Both the position numbers and the translations under genes were made by a program. Below the pieces are notes generated by a model. It had not been told where the DNA came from, searched no databases, and saw only the letters and a program-made list of their open reading frames with translations. A stretch of DNA of 33,515 bases from Cristatella mucedo (lineage: Eukaryota; Bryozoa; Phylactolaemata; Cristatellidae). Each line of letters opens with the position of its first letter. Position 1 is the first letter of the stretch. The stretch covers positions 1-33,515 of the forward strand of contig WPIO01000516.1 in NCBI GenBank assembly GCA_009760855.2. Direction: 5' to 3'. Positions 1 through 11,315 of this stretch are shown in pieces.

Positions 1-25
1 GCTCGAAATCTAGGTGTCATCTTCC
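1..25 (+). mobile_element. L2-type retrotransposon fragment at window edge
   Basis: The first 25 bases match, with about two differences, the stretch of the longest L2 copy at 28269-28293, in the region coding for the C-terminal part of its RT protein. The match stops abruptly after base 25, so a 3'-truncated or interrupted L2 copy probably lies just outside the window. The short length limits confidence. Confidence 0.45.
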
Positions 26-2390
26 TGTAGTCAACAGTTTTATTTCTTGAAACTAGTTACATCCTGTGCTGAAGATAAGTTTAGGTCGTTAATAAAGGTT
101 TTGTATGATAAGTGATACTTGAAACTATTGGTGGGTTCTCGGGTCCACGCAAGGGCCCCGTGCACAAAGTGAATTAAATAATTATTTTCTACAAAACTAT
201 TGAAATATATACAAAAGCCAGAAGTCCTCATGTTCAGTTAAACCTGTCATCTTAAAGACGAAGGACCCTAATGCGGTTTCCGCATCCACTCTCGACGCTG
301 TACAAGGAGTTCGCAAAGGAAAATCCGGCGGGTGGTGTCGAAACGCTGAAGACAAATCCCGAGCGACCAAATAAACCCCACCATCGGCTCTAAAGCCCGG
401 CCAGACCTCGCTCCTGTCTTTCTTCGCTAGCAAGAACGAATACAAATTGAACTCTGATTGCTGTATAGCTTTATTTGCCCAAAGATGATGATTGAGCCTA
501 TAAGAGGTCTGTCTGATTATTATTCACAGCGTTATAGAGTTTTTGCGAGGCTCTGGTTCATTTGGGGACCCGTGTCCTAGCCAATAGGTTAATTTAAAGA
601 AAACTTCAACTGTGAATTCTGTAATGACCAATGAAAACTGAGATGGCTCCCTAGACAAGAATTTTTCTGTGAGTCTTTCTAGCTGCATTACGATTGCCGA
701 TCTAACGAAGAGGGTTGTTAAGGTAAATTAAACTGACATGTAAAACGTCGCATTCTCTATAGCATGTGGTAGTGTAACGTATGCCCGTCTATTTTGCAAT
801 GTGTTGCACAAAATAATACAGATTATGTGAGATTTAAGCAGGACATTTCATAGAGACCACTCCAAAGCCTAAATAGCGTTCAGTATGTGTGCAATAGCCA
901 ACAGTCTTATATCGCACAGAAAAGTGAAAGTAAGAAACATCGTTAAGTATCTGAGTCAGTCAATGAAGTAACCTGCAAGCATGTACCCGCTGCAGATTTA
1001 TGGACAAATGTGCCACCGGTGGCTATCGAACAATTTATTTCGATGCATTACACGTGTAGAAGTGAGTCCCACGGTCTACAACCTAGAGAGCAAGATTGTA
1101 TGTCGCAAATACTCTACAAATAATACAACTAACTAATATATACTAAATGCTCTACAACAAAATACTCTAAAAGCTTGGAAACCGAGCAGCTGAATTAATT
1201 TTCCTTGCAAAACCGTTTAGGGGCGAGGAGGCTGAATCTGGTGCAGCTATTCAGCTTGGCATAAAGGGGCTTGGCCTTCGAGGTATATTGCCAAAACTCA
1301 AATTCTTTGAACTGATCATTTGACACGCAAACCTTCAGCATGCAATATTCCATGAAGGTACTCAGGCACACACCTGACCTAAGATCACATAATTTATAAG
1401 ATATGATGTCAATCTTTCACCAAAAGAATTGGTATTTGGATTCTGAACTACGATCTTAGCCCCGGAGCAAAAAATTCTATCTGCTGCCATCCCGCAAGTG
1501 AAGAGAGGGAAAATATAAGTAACTGATAGACGTACCCCCGTATTATGTGTTATCTGTGCGTTTCCGGTCATAAGAATGTACTTGTTGGTGCCTAATTAAA
1601 CCCGCTGATCGTTGAAGTCCATATAGAGGCCTTGGCTTTACTTACAAAAGTAAAGCCGACAACGTAGCACCTATCTTGATGTCGTGGCTAGAAATTCGAA
1701 GGCCTTAAATTACCAAAACCAATAAAACCTGAAAACAAGTTTCAAAAGGAAATCGAATCTACTCAAATTAAATCTTGAAAATCAATGTGAAAGTCAGTTA
1801 CTTTTAGCGAATGAAAACAGTTATATTTGCATTATTTTTTTAAAGCTGTATTATTTGTAGTTTATACCATGCACTCCTCGTTGAGATCTACTATAATTGA
1901 GGTATTCCACTCATTTCAAAGGCAATCAGCTGCTTCCGGAGGTAATTCACTTTTAGGATCTGTGGGTCGGTACCAGCAAACAATACCCGCTTTCACTCCG
2001 TGTGTAAAAACGTTCACTCTACAATCACAATTTTTTCAAGTTTATGACTACTTTTAAATAATAGGAACAGCATTTTCTATTCTATTAAAAATTGGTTCAA
2101 TGACAGGTGTGGGGGGTATTTTTCCTGGTATTCTATACGATTGGCTCAAATATCAGAATGATGGTGCCTAGACAATCAGTAGAGAAAAGTCAAAGCTTAT
2201 CCGCCTAAGCTAATCTCACGGTCCAGTTAAATCACTACAATAAAGTTGGTGATTTTGCTGTGTCAAACATCTAAACTATAATACCCGCGTGGCTACCACG
2301 ATAAAATCTGATTCCGGTCAATTTAATTTAAAGCAATTGCCAGCAAGGTGACTGTTAAAATGTTAGCTTTATAACCTCAACATAAGCTGT
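26..2390. other. No recognised gene; one GC-rich patch with open frames
   Basis: This stretch is mostly AT-rich with short random open frames and no recognised protein, RNA gene or repeat. The exception is about 230-450, which is clearly richer in GC. A minus-strand frame there (197-445, 82 codons) and a shorter plus-strand frame overlap it. Neither resembles a protein I know, and I see no convincing splice sites or signal peptide. It could be an exon, a decayed repeat or chance. Confidence 0.4.
1634..1657. repeat. Perfect 10-bp inverted repeat (hairpin)
   Basis: GGCTTTACTT is followed by a four-base loop (ACAA) and its exact reverse complement. No run of T follows it and no gene is adjacent, so I assign no function. 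It may be the core of a small fold-back element or chance. Confidence 0.6.
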
Positions 2391-2394
2391 TGCC

Positions 2395-3915
2395 ATCAAT
2401 TGTATTGCATTATGAACGAGTCGTTGCAGACCTGTTTAATTCATGTATTGAAACTTCAAACCTGGCACGTAAATTCCAGTCTAGTCTTAGAGCTAACTAC
2501 TCACAGAATCAGCACTGTTTCGGGTACACAATAACCTATTCAGTAATACAAACTTAGGTAGCGTGTCGCTGCTCGTTTTGCTACATCTTTCGACAGCTTT
2601 TGATAGTATCGATCATCAAGTCCATCTTGAGGACCTCTTGACTTGCCTAGACATCAATGCCACTACATTGCAATGGTTCGGGCCCTATCTCAGTGGGACA
2701 CTCAAGAGTATTGATGTGAATATACATAGCTCATTCAAGTAACCTCTTAAATATGGGGGACCTCCCTAATCTGTGCTTTGTCTCATTCCTTTCACGATTT
2801 CTACTCTCCCTCTTACCGAAGTGATCCCAAAGCACAGTCGAGTTTTTCACTGGTATACATACGACAATCATTTTTTACCTTTGCTTTGATCCCTGCTAGC
2901 CCTCGAGCAAGTCAAATTCTCTCACTTGCCTTGCTGCATGTATTGATGACCTTTGCACATGGATGGCATCAAATCTCCTTAAACTTAATGATGATAACAG
3001 CAGCCTATTAGTTATGGGGAAACCAAGTGTAATTCAGAAATTGAAAAACCTAATGGTCAAAATTGGCTCTGCCAGCATATCTCCTGTTGAATCTAAACAA
3101 AATTTAGGTTTCATCAAATTCCAAAGTGACCTTTCATAAGAAGACCACGTCAGCTCAACAGCCAAGTCTGCCGGCTTTCAGCAAAATAACATTGCAAAAC
3201 AAAATTCGGCATTGTTTAGATTGGGATGCCACATCTAAATTGATCCGTGCATTTATGACATCCTGTATAGACTTTGGTGACTCACTGCTTGCTGCTCTAC
3301 CGACTTGTGCAATCAAGCTCTGACAGCTGGTGCAAAACTCTGCAGCTAGGATTGTCTGTCTTGAGCGTCCCAGGTGCCACATTACGCCACTTCTCGCCGA
3401 CCTGCACTGGCTCCCAGTCAAGCAATGCATCGACTGCAAGGTTTTGGGACTCACTTTCTTGATACAGATTACTTATCAGATCTACTCCTCCACCACGCTA
3501 AGCATCCTACCTCCTACTTTTCGGAATCTAATTGCTTACTGAAGCCTCGTACAAATCTCAAATCCTTAGCAGATTTCACATTTACTTCGAATAATCTCAA
3601 AGTCTAAAACTGAATCCCGATCTGAATCACGACGTCTCTTAACTTAATTCAATTTTAAAAGAAACTGACAATGCATCTATCAATGACAGTATTTATTCTG
3701 TCCCTGTGATTTGTCCTCTATGTGGTTATGCGCGATGACCAGTGCATGCTGACCCTGTGCATGGCACTCCTAACCATGTCATTCACGTTTTCTATTCAGC
3801 ATACTGACACTAACCATTAGATTGTGCTTCCTTTACAGCAATTGTAAAACGCATGGAAAGAGAGTGAATTCTCTGAGTATTTTGTAGTAAGTGCTTTATT
3901 ATTATTAATAATATA
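2395..3915 (+). mobile_element. L2/CR1-type non-LTR retrotransposon, 5'-truncated copy 1
   Basis: This is a decayed LINE that begins inside the reverse transcriptase domain. Translations show the same order as the best copy (26285-29115): a stretch like 'ETSNLARKFQS', then 'FDSIDHQV' (RT core, about 2598-2630), then the C-terminal region with 'QNSAARIVCL' and 'LLADLHWLPVKQ' (about 3330-3430). The element ends in the family's 3' tail at about 3840-3915, with GAGAGTGAATTCTCTGAG followed by (TTA)n. Many frameshifts and stops are present, and the usual G-PQGS and YADD boxes are not recognisable. The 5' truncation is what target-primed insertion normally gives. It is not active. Confidence 0.85.
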
Positions 3916-4500
3916 AGCTAATTCTTAAAGGCTTCACGCTACAACATCGGCAACAGTAGCTTATTTACTGTTGCAAATTGTTTTCAAAATTTCTTATACC
4001 GGCTTGGCATGTCTGGCAATGTAAACCATTAGTGTTTTCAACTATGATTTCTTTCATGGCATTTAATCCTGATATGTGTCCCATAGTTATCGAAATACAA
4101 GAATGGGTTCTTTGATTGACGACAAGCTTATATAATTGCTATCCAAAATAAATTGCACTGTTTAGTATTTTTTCTAAAACTCAAACTGAAGATGAGGAGA
4201 TCAGTTACCAGATACGATTTCGGCTCACAATTTAAATGTGGTTACACTATTATAACTCACCTTGAGACACAATGGTATAACAACTTTCTCACCGAAAGTA
4301 GCACACTGGGGAAATTTAATTCAGATCCCAATCGAACTGCTAATCAGTAAAGTTAAGCATGTTTGGAAAAAATCTAGATAAATATATTAAATTCACTGCT
4401 TGCTCCATCAGAGAATTCTTAACGGCTTAACTAGTTTGCCACAATGAGAATGAGTTTATGCGAGCCTAAACGCAGAAGTTTCCATCATACGATCTTGCGA
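3916..4500. other. No gene recognised
   Basis: AT-rich sequence between L2 copy 1 and the start of the duplicated unit U. The longest plus-strand frame (4153-4350, 65 codons) has no recognisable features. Confidence 0.4.
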
Positions 4501-5847
4501 GTAGCTCCATTGTAGTTCTTTTAATAAATCATTTTAAGCATTTTCTTTTTCACACATCAAGTATCTTACAGGAGCATCCTACAGATGTCTTTGAACAGTT
4601 GTTGCCGTCTAGTATATTCGGACTGCAAACTAGCAGCATATAATTGGCCATGGCTGAATTAACGACAAGCTCTGAATATCCTTACTCAGAATTAGCCTGA
4701 AATCTGCTCATGGAGCAGTAACAATAGATCATTGCCTATTTTTATTGACGGTGTAGATTCTGTCTTCTATCATATCTTCACTTCTTCATTGAGCTAATAG
4801 AATTATTGCGACATCCTGTGCCTTACCTCACCTAAGCAAGATTGAAGCCATATGTTTGTGTAAGTAACTACTTCCTTCTGGCAAGGAAAATCCCCAGATG
4901 CTTGGCTGGTAATCTAATCACCATGTAGAGATCATTTCCTGTGGCAAAGTTCAAGTATCGCATACCAAACGTGCGACTACTTAAATTGACATTCACCTGG
5001 TAGGCCTGACATTGCCTGCAGCTCGGCGATTCAGATCCTTTCATCACAGCCTTTTCAATTTAGAGAAAATCCTAAATCATGAACTAGCTGCGGATATTTA
5101 TTGAAGGTAAGTACGAGCCTAGCTTTGTATTGTATTGCAACAGTATTTCTATTGATTGTCTACGACCAGACTTAGGCACAAGCTAAACCAATATCCCCCT
5201 ATTGTGGTCGTGCTCGTTCACTTTCTATTTCAGCTGTTGCCAGAAAAAGTAAAGAGCACTGAAAAATAAATAGCTGTATCTGCCTCAGCAGTTTACATGT
5301 GTTATTGCCCCAACATGAGATAGTTTTAAAAGCACGCCTCACCTAAAGCAACATACACAGGCGAAGCAATCATCTCTACTTTATCTGCAGCGAAACTTCT
5401 TAAGCAGAGTAGTGAACGTCGAGAGCTGCCTGTTCAGATGTGGGCTAGAAAAAATACCAGCCGTGATTCCTGCAATTTAGCTTGCTGAACCTAGCAGCTT
5501 TTAAAGACGGTTGCTGGTAAATTCTAGTTTAAGTTATAATATCAAATATATACAAGGCTATTTCAAGGGATGGTAGTCTTTCGAAAGTTCTTAAACGTCT
5601 AAATTATTCTTTTTTACTTTAGGTATTAGACCTTTTGTATCTGAATTTAGTATTTAAACAATACTCGCATTTTCAGCTTTAAATTGTTCCCTTGGCTTTA
5701 AATAGAATTTCGTCTTGCAAAGATAAATTTTTACCTGACTATCCAAAGGTACAGATTTTCCGAGTACTGGTGCATTATTTTAACATGGTGGTGGTTTCTA
5801 GAAACATGTGAGCCTAATACTTAAAAAAGTAAAGAAATCTCTAGAAG

Positions 5848-6000
5848 ATTAAGTAACTAGTGTTTACAGAGGCAGATAAGCCTCAATGGCTATCATCTCC
5901 GCTTGTAGTAGGCCTGAAAGTATTCCCACAGCAGGACTTAAACTAAGGACCTAAACCACTCAGTGCTAGCGTATTACACCGGGCTAAGACCTGTTAGGTG
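5848..6000 (-). mobile_element. tRNA-derived SINE, family B, copy 1
   Basis: Read on the minus strand, the element starts with a tRNA-like head: TAGCCCGGTGTAATACG resembles a pol III A box and AGTTTAAGTCC resembles a B box. The downstream body contains ACAAGCGGAGATGATAGCC. The same body, with B box GGATTCGATTCC, recurs at 24343-24470, and both copies continue to a shared CTAGTTA motif. It lies in a roughly 750-base segment (5290-6050) that is missing from the other U arm, so it was inserted or lost after the duplication. Confidence 0.6.
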
Positions 6001-6267
6001 TAATAGATGACTTTGAATCTTATGCACTCCTGGTGACTGTATTCCAACTTAAAAAAACCATACATTTTGGCTAGTCTAGATTGATTATTCAAGAATCATT
6101 GATTATGCGACTATAGTATATCATTATGTACAACAGCATAAAAATTACACTAGAACTTCTCACCAGAGCATCGAACGATATATCATATGAGTAATGAATG
6201 AGAGAGAAGTCTGATTAATTATGCAATAACGTATCGTTTTCCAAAGTTCGTAATGTTTCGATTTCAC

Positions 6268-6384
6268 CTCCGCCAACCTTTCGTTCGTGTTTCCTTTGCA
6301 AAAGCTTTAAAGCACCTAGAAAGAGATTGAGTTCTCTGACGACGCTTTGTCAAGTTTATTATTATTATTTTTATTATTACATCG
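6268..6384 (+). mobile_element. Solo L2 3' tail upstream of peptide gene 1
   Basis: This matches only the last hundred or so bases of the L2 family: the CCTTTGCA...TTAAAGCACCTAGAAAG stretch, then AGAGATTGAGTTCTCTGA and a (TTA)n-type end. It corresponds to 9520-9628 and 29030-29115. The paralogous site near 21480 lacks it while the flanks still align, so it is a severely 5'-truncated insertion made after the duplication. It lies about 320 bases upstream of the peptide start codon, in its promoter or a 5' intron. Confidence 0.8.
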
Positions 6385-6705
6385 CCATATCTCTTTGGGA
6401 TTTTGAAATAGAATTGACGCGACTAATCACTCCCTCATTGTGATTTTTTACTTGTAACGAGTCAGTTACCTGTAATATGCTTGCTAACTTAAATGGAAAC
6501 ATTAAATCGATGTCATAATCAACCATAATTTATGTAGCTGGTACAGTTATTTTTTGTATTAACTTGTAAGCGCCACTCGCTTTCATCTGCAATCTTTGAT
6601 TTTAGGATAGACCACCGAATAGCGAGATTTCTCGCTCAAATCTCCCGCCTAACTACAAAGGAGAAAGTTCCAGAACTCTCGAGTGCCGGTAGTAAGCACA
6701 TCACA

Positions 6706-6951
6706 ATGAAGCTGGTGATCCTAGCTGCCATACTTACCTTATTAAGCTCACATGCGGCTGCAAATGGTGGTATTTGCCGGACCTCTAGGCATTGCAATTA
6801 CTGCCCAAGAAGAAGCGGTGTGTGTCGATATAATCGAACTCTAGGTCACTTGGCATGTGTCTGCATCTTTGCCAATCCAGGAGGAGGCATGGAGAGAAGT
6901 AATTCTCCATCGTTTTTTCCCTCAACATTTATCACAGAACCGGATTATTAA
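6706..6951 (+). CDS. Secreted six-cysteine peptide precursor (gene 1), family unknown
   Basis: The 81-residue precursor opens with a clear signal peptide: Lys2, a hydrophobic core at about 3-13, and an AAA-N cleavage site after residue 19. The mature part has six cysteines at 24, 30, 33, 40, 51 and 53, spaced C-x5-C-x2-C-x6-C-x10-C-x-C, and is basic in this core (six Arg). A roughly 28-residue cysteine-free tail rich in Ser, Pro and Phe follows. Asn43-Arg-Thr is a possible glycosylation site. Six cysteines suggest three disulfides and an extracellular defensin- or knottin-like peptide. The CxxC near the N-terminus does not fit the standard CS-alpha-beta spacing, and I cannot match a named family. 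A paralogue at 20926-21151 conserves the signal peptide, the first four cysteine positions and 'CNYC', which supports a real gene. Function is unknown; host defence or venom-type roles are only guesses. Confidence 0.8.
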   Translation: MKLVILAAILTLLSSHAAANGGICRTSRHCNYCPRRSGVCRYNRTLGHLACVCIFANPGGGMERSNSPSFFPSTFITEPDY

Positions 6952-7084
6952 AGACCAAGCCTGCATCTCAAGTTGCATCATTTTCCCGAGGTAGTAGCAG
7001 CTAAAATTATTAGAAATGAGCCTCGCAGTCAAGTTTGAAAACAATAATCATGATTTTGAGAATTGATTTGACTGTACTATCTTT

Positions 7085-7090
7085 AATAAA
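7085..7090 (+). terminator. Polyadenylation signal of peptide gene 1
   Basis: AATAAA lies about 135 bases after the stop codon. The corresponding place in the other copy also has AATAAA on its coding strand (20766-20771), inside a 3' flank that aligns well. That argues the transcript ends just downstream. Confidence 0.65.
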
Positions 7091-8892
7091 GCTGAAAAAT
7101 TAAATCAAGCACAGCATCTTCAAAATCTATATTTTTGCTATAAGGTTCTATATGTTTACAACCTAATAGGCGCTATAGAGAAACGAGTACTTGATAGCTT
7201 TAATTTAATTCGTTTTAATCTAGTGCAACGCAAGTCGCATATGCAAGAAGAAATGCAACTTAAGTATTATCACTATTTATTTCTTAAGCTTTAATTTAAT
7301 TTGCACTATCATTAACTCTGTTCCTATAACCTAGGCCAAACTTTCAACTAATGCAGTGCAGCACAAGTTACTTCACTTGAAAAGGTCTAGTTTCTCAGGT
7401 CGCTACGTACGAACTTAGTGTTACAATAATTATCGCCTCGGTCCTAAAGGTCCCGACCTTTACGATGCTGGAAGAGACCTGATGATATTCTCGTTATCCT
7501 CGAGTCTCCACAGCGGACAAAGTCACTCTGTATGTCCTTTTTTGAATTCGTGAGCATATGAAGGCAAGCTGCGAGTCATTTTATATGTCATACGTAAATA
7601 CAGTAAGTCTTGGTCACAGACTGGGATTCAGTACTAATTTCTGCGTCAGGAACGTCTATAACTTAACAATCCAGTGAATTCACATGCTTTCATTCTCAGC
7701 AGCAAATCTGCGTCCGTTTCCTGGCTACTTATTGGCCTCAGAAGAGTTTTAATGTGGATTTAAAATAGGCCTTATTGATAGGCACGTCACACCTTAAATT
7801 CCACTGAAGCCATAGTCAGCACTTCAGACCAGAAAACAGTTGCATGTGCAAAAAAAACTAGAAAACAGTTCATAGTGGATCGGAAGCTTATCAGGAAAGC
7901 ATAAAGGTAAAAAATAAGCATCAGCTAAATAATTAGCAGTTCCTTTAAACGCTTATTTACTATACTAACAACCAAAACTCATATTAAATGATGCCAAGTT
8001 GTTAAAATGGAAAAAAAATTGAAACTTTTAGCTGCAGCATGTCAGACTTTAAATAACATTATTTACACCAGGAGTGGCTACATCTGGATTATAGAAAATA
8101 AATTCCAATTAATGAATGGTTATCTATCAGAAACGCTGTAAAAGCAAAATTATCAGCCACAAACGTCCCTACTTCAGTGTGTCGTAACAGGCTGGTACTG
8201 TGCCTAGTCTTATCGTGTCGGGATATTTCTTATCTATCTGATTAGCTGGCAGTCAAGCTGGTAGTAGGGCCGTGGAAGCAGCTTATTTTAAACACATTTC
8301 CATTTGTTTCTAAACAGAAAAAGCCTTCTGCAGCCCAAAAGCGATTGGTGAATAAGATAAGAAGGAGCTTTTGGTATGACACCTGTTTCGGGATTATATT
8401 TTCACATTGATCAGAAATTAGTGAGTATGTAGGTATTACTTGGTACCGATACTTGATGCCAATTCGTTCACTTAAATCTCAATGTCGAAATCTCGAATTT
8501 TCTCTACTTGAAGTGCTCTGACTTCAACATATCACTTTTAATATTTTCTAAATCTGGCTTATAAATATCAAAATACGGTTTTAGCACTGTGTAAATAAGG
8601 CATTATGCTAATTCATTTACATATTACAATTTGGACTAAAGCCTAAAGAATTGATTCAGCTAATTAGCATTCAGAGCAAGTAAGGTAAACATGGAAAGTG
8701 CGACTAATTAATAAGCGGAGACACGAAGGTTCGTCGCCTGCTCTTGAAGCTTATGTAAAGTTGGAGCTTATATCGAAGAATCTGTCCAGGCATTCAGCAG
8801 CCAGCTCTGTTTGTTCCAATCGATGAGATTGCCTAGGCATTCAACTCTTTATTTCCAGCCGCTTGCAGTCCTTTTACTTCCTTTTGTTTAGA

Positions 8893-9628
8893 AAATGATA
8901 CGAGGTCTAAGTTGGTCCGTGCATTTGTGACTTCCCTTCATGACTTCTGCAACTCACTGCTTGCTCGCCTACCGGCATGTGCAATCAAACGCTTACAGCT
9001 AGCGCAAAACTCTGCAGATAGGTTGGTTTGTCGTTAGCGTCGCAATTGCCACTTCACACCACTTCTCGCCGACCTGCACTAGCTACCAGTGAAGCAACGG
9101 ATCGACTTTGATGATTTGTTGCTGAATTATAGGTCACTTTGTTCTGTGGCTTAATAATATGTCTCAGATCTACTCCCCACCAGGCCAAACATCGTATCAC
9201 CTGCTTTTCGGAATCCAACAGTTTACCAATACCTCTACAAACCTCAAATCTTTTGGAGACCATGCATTTAGTTTGTATGCTCCGAAAGCCTGGAACTCAT
9301 TCCCGACTTGGCTCACAACATTCCCTGACTTGACCACATTTAAAAAGAACTTAAAGAAAGCCTATTTAGGACAGCATTTAGTGGGTCCCTTTGATTCGAC
9401 CTTCATGTGCTTATGTGTGCTGACACTGTGCATGCTGCCACTAAGAACACTTTCGTGCTGACCCTGTGCATGTCACCCCTAACTATGTTATTCATGTTGT
9501 TTATCAAGCATGATATTACTCACCGTTCAATCACATTTCCCTTTGCAGCAAATGTAAAGTGCCTAGGAAGAGATTGAGTTATCTGAGGGCACGTTAGCAT
9601 GAGCATTATTATTATTAATATTACTACC
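8893..9628 (+). mobile_element. L2-type retrotransposon, 3' fragment (copy 2)
   Basis: This is a 5'-truncated LINE copy holding only the protein's C-terminal region and the 3' end. It starts with the equivalent of 28390 in the best copy, continues through 'LLADLHW' (about 9066-9085) and a 'YAPKAWNSFPT' motif (about 9280-9310), and ends in the family 3' tail (AGAGATTGAGTTATCTGAG then ATTATTATTATTAATA). Frames are shifted in several places. It is present only in the left U arm, replacing or interrupting sequence whose right-arm counterpart is about 17470-18950. Confidence 0.88.
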
Positions 9629-9984
9629 ACTCGTGCCACATGCCATTTTTATGAAAGGAATGGGCTGCTTTCTACCCCTGCAGATAAAGTCAGTAGTATT
9701 TGTGGATATCTTAGGTACGAAGAATGGCCTGAGGTGACTTGGTTTACCTAAAGCCAACCAGAGGCTCAAACAGGGCCTGTTTCATTCTGTATTTGGCAGC
9801 AGCACCAGCACCAGAGTGCTGGATGTTGCACTTATGCACTTGCAAATCGAGAGATTAGACAGCAACACCGCAGTTATCTGAGCTGCTGCTTCAAATGAAC
9901 TGTCAAGCAAGAAGGCAGGCAGAATGCTGCATGGTGGTGTCAGAAAGCAAGGTCAGGCATGAGCCACTGCTACCAATCTTAAAA

Positions 9985-10390
9985 AACCGATAGGCCCTTC
10001 CTCTGGCATTGGGCCGAATGATTATTGCCAAACGGATGCAGATTAAATTCCTCTGTAGAAAGCCATCTGGAGTACTCAGCAGGTAGATGGTGCACAGAAA
10101 TTGCCTTTGCCAGATGCCAACCCAGGGGAGCGGCAGGGGTGGCGGCTGCCACCGCTGGCCTAGTTGATGGGAGCCGAGTCTGACACCAGGTCGGGCGGCC
10201 AGCAGCCGCTCACGTGCTGCCTCTGGCCTCTTGATGCTTGGCCAGGCTGCACGACACCCGCAAAGGTTGGGGGACGCCCCAGACCACCTTTAAATAGCGG
10301 CTCTACCCCTTGCCAGCAGCATAACACGGTAGCCTGCCAAAGTCAGCATAGCTTATGTAAAAGTTAATGTTGTATCTATAACGCAAACGA
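9985..10390. other. GC-rich block present only in left U arm
   Basis: Around 10100-10330 the sequence becomes markedly GC-rich, in contrast to everything around it. It includes a near-palindrome at about 10138-10153 (GGTGGCGGCTGCCACC) and an A/T box TTTAAATA at about 10289 that could be a TATA element. The right U arm, aligned on both sides, has no counterpart. No protein, SINE head or L2 motif is recognisable. It could be an inserted repeat or a promoter region. Confidence 0.4.
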
Positions 10391-10874
10391 GTATATTGAA
10401 CAGCAATGGGCAATCAACAATGGTGATAACCTGCACCAACGACTCCGTACCCTAGAGCTCAAATCACATCAAGTGAAACTGCCATGCCGGAATTACAACT
10501 GTAGTCTCTTATGCAGGCCTTGAGCTTTTACACGGCCTTGGCCGTAAACGATCGGTTAATCTATTTCTACCTATTGCAGTTCAGGACTCGAGAATAATAA
10601 GCGTAAGTCAAAATCTCAAATATGCAACATGCCACTGGTTCTACATGCAAGCATGCTATTCACTATTTTGTTAATCAGTAGCTGAGATTTTGCCTCTCAA
10701 GCAATTTAGAGTCGATTCCGAAACTAATTTTAAAATGCAGACTGTAATTTGCGACATTTTTAGCATCACCGTAGGGTATAGAAATCATGCAAAGTGCTTT
10801 CTTCTTTAATTTGAGTCGTCAAAATAGCCAATTCATATCTACGACGGACATCTCCTGGCTGCTGATCTCCTGGC

Positions 10875-11315
10875 TTGCTCTTAAGCTCTTGCTCTCTAAC
10901 CGAACTGGCGCTCCTATCTGGCTCACTGCTCCAGGACAAAGGAGTTCTTGCCCACCACCGAACAGGTCTTGTTCTCGCTAAAATTAAGACAAGGCCAGCG
11001 AGGCGCTACAGTTTTAGGACGGCCACTCGCTCCAGCCTGCAGAGACAGTCATATGCAGCTGTTGCTGGCGAGCCGGCTTCACTACCTGCCAATATTTCCG
11101 GAGCTAGATCTCTTAAGCCGATGCAACAGTGCAGTGCAAAGAAGCGAGGCTGCAGCTACACAAAGAAGCGTGCCACTGAGTCCGCAGTGCCCGCTCGACG
11201 AGTCGGGTGGGCAAGCATTAGCAGTCCGCCCTCCATCGACTCATGCGAGGTAATAGCCGGAGCAGAAACTAGCAGGCCACTTTTTGAAGATATATTTTAC
11301 ACCTGGGCACTGTAA
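10875..11315 (+). other. Unrecognised open frame, 146 codons
   Basis: This is the longest open frame outside the LINEs in this part of the window, in moderately GC-rich sequence. The predicted product is rich in Ser, Arg, Ala and Lys, with no signal peptide, domain or motif that I know. A 101-codon frame overlaps it in another phase (10948-11253), as expected where GC content thins out stop codons. I see no splice signals or poly(A) site tied to it and no convincing match in the other arm. It is most likely not a gene. Confidence 0.15.

Larger units (their letters stand above)
5107..6604 (+). other. Possible 5'-UTR intron of peptide gene 1
   Basis: A consensus donor (GAAG|GTAAGT, intron from 5107) lies in a block well conserved between both U copies. 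A pyrimidine-rich acceptor (TTTGATTTTAG, ending about 6604) lies about 100 bases before the peptide start codon. The other copy has GAAG|GTATGA at the donor and TTGATTTTAAG at the acceptor, so both positions are roughly kept. A nearer acceptor (TTTCTATTTCAG, ending 5233) would give a 127-base intron instead. No coding sequence supports either intron, so this is inference from splice signals and conservation. Confidence 0.22.

Noticed and set aside
197-445. 82-codon minus-strand frame as a gene
   Set aside because: No signal peptide, domain, splice sites or paralogue was seen; it is kept only as a note on a GC-rich patch.
1-4500. Third copy of unit U or X to the left
   Set aside because: I looked for the best-conserved anchors of U and X there and found none.
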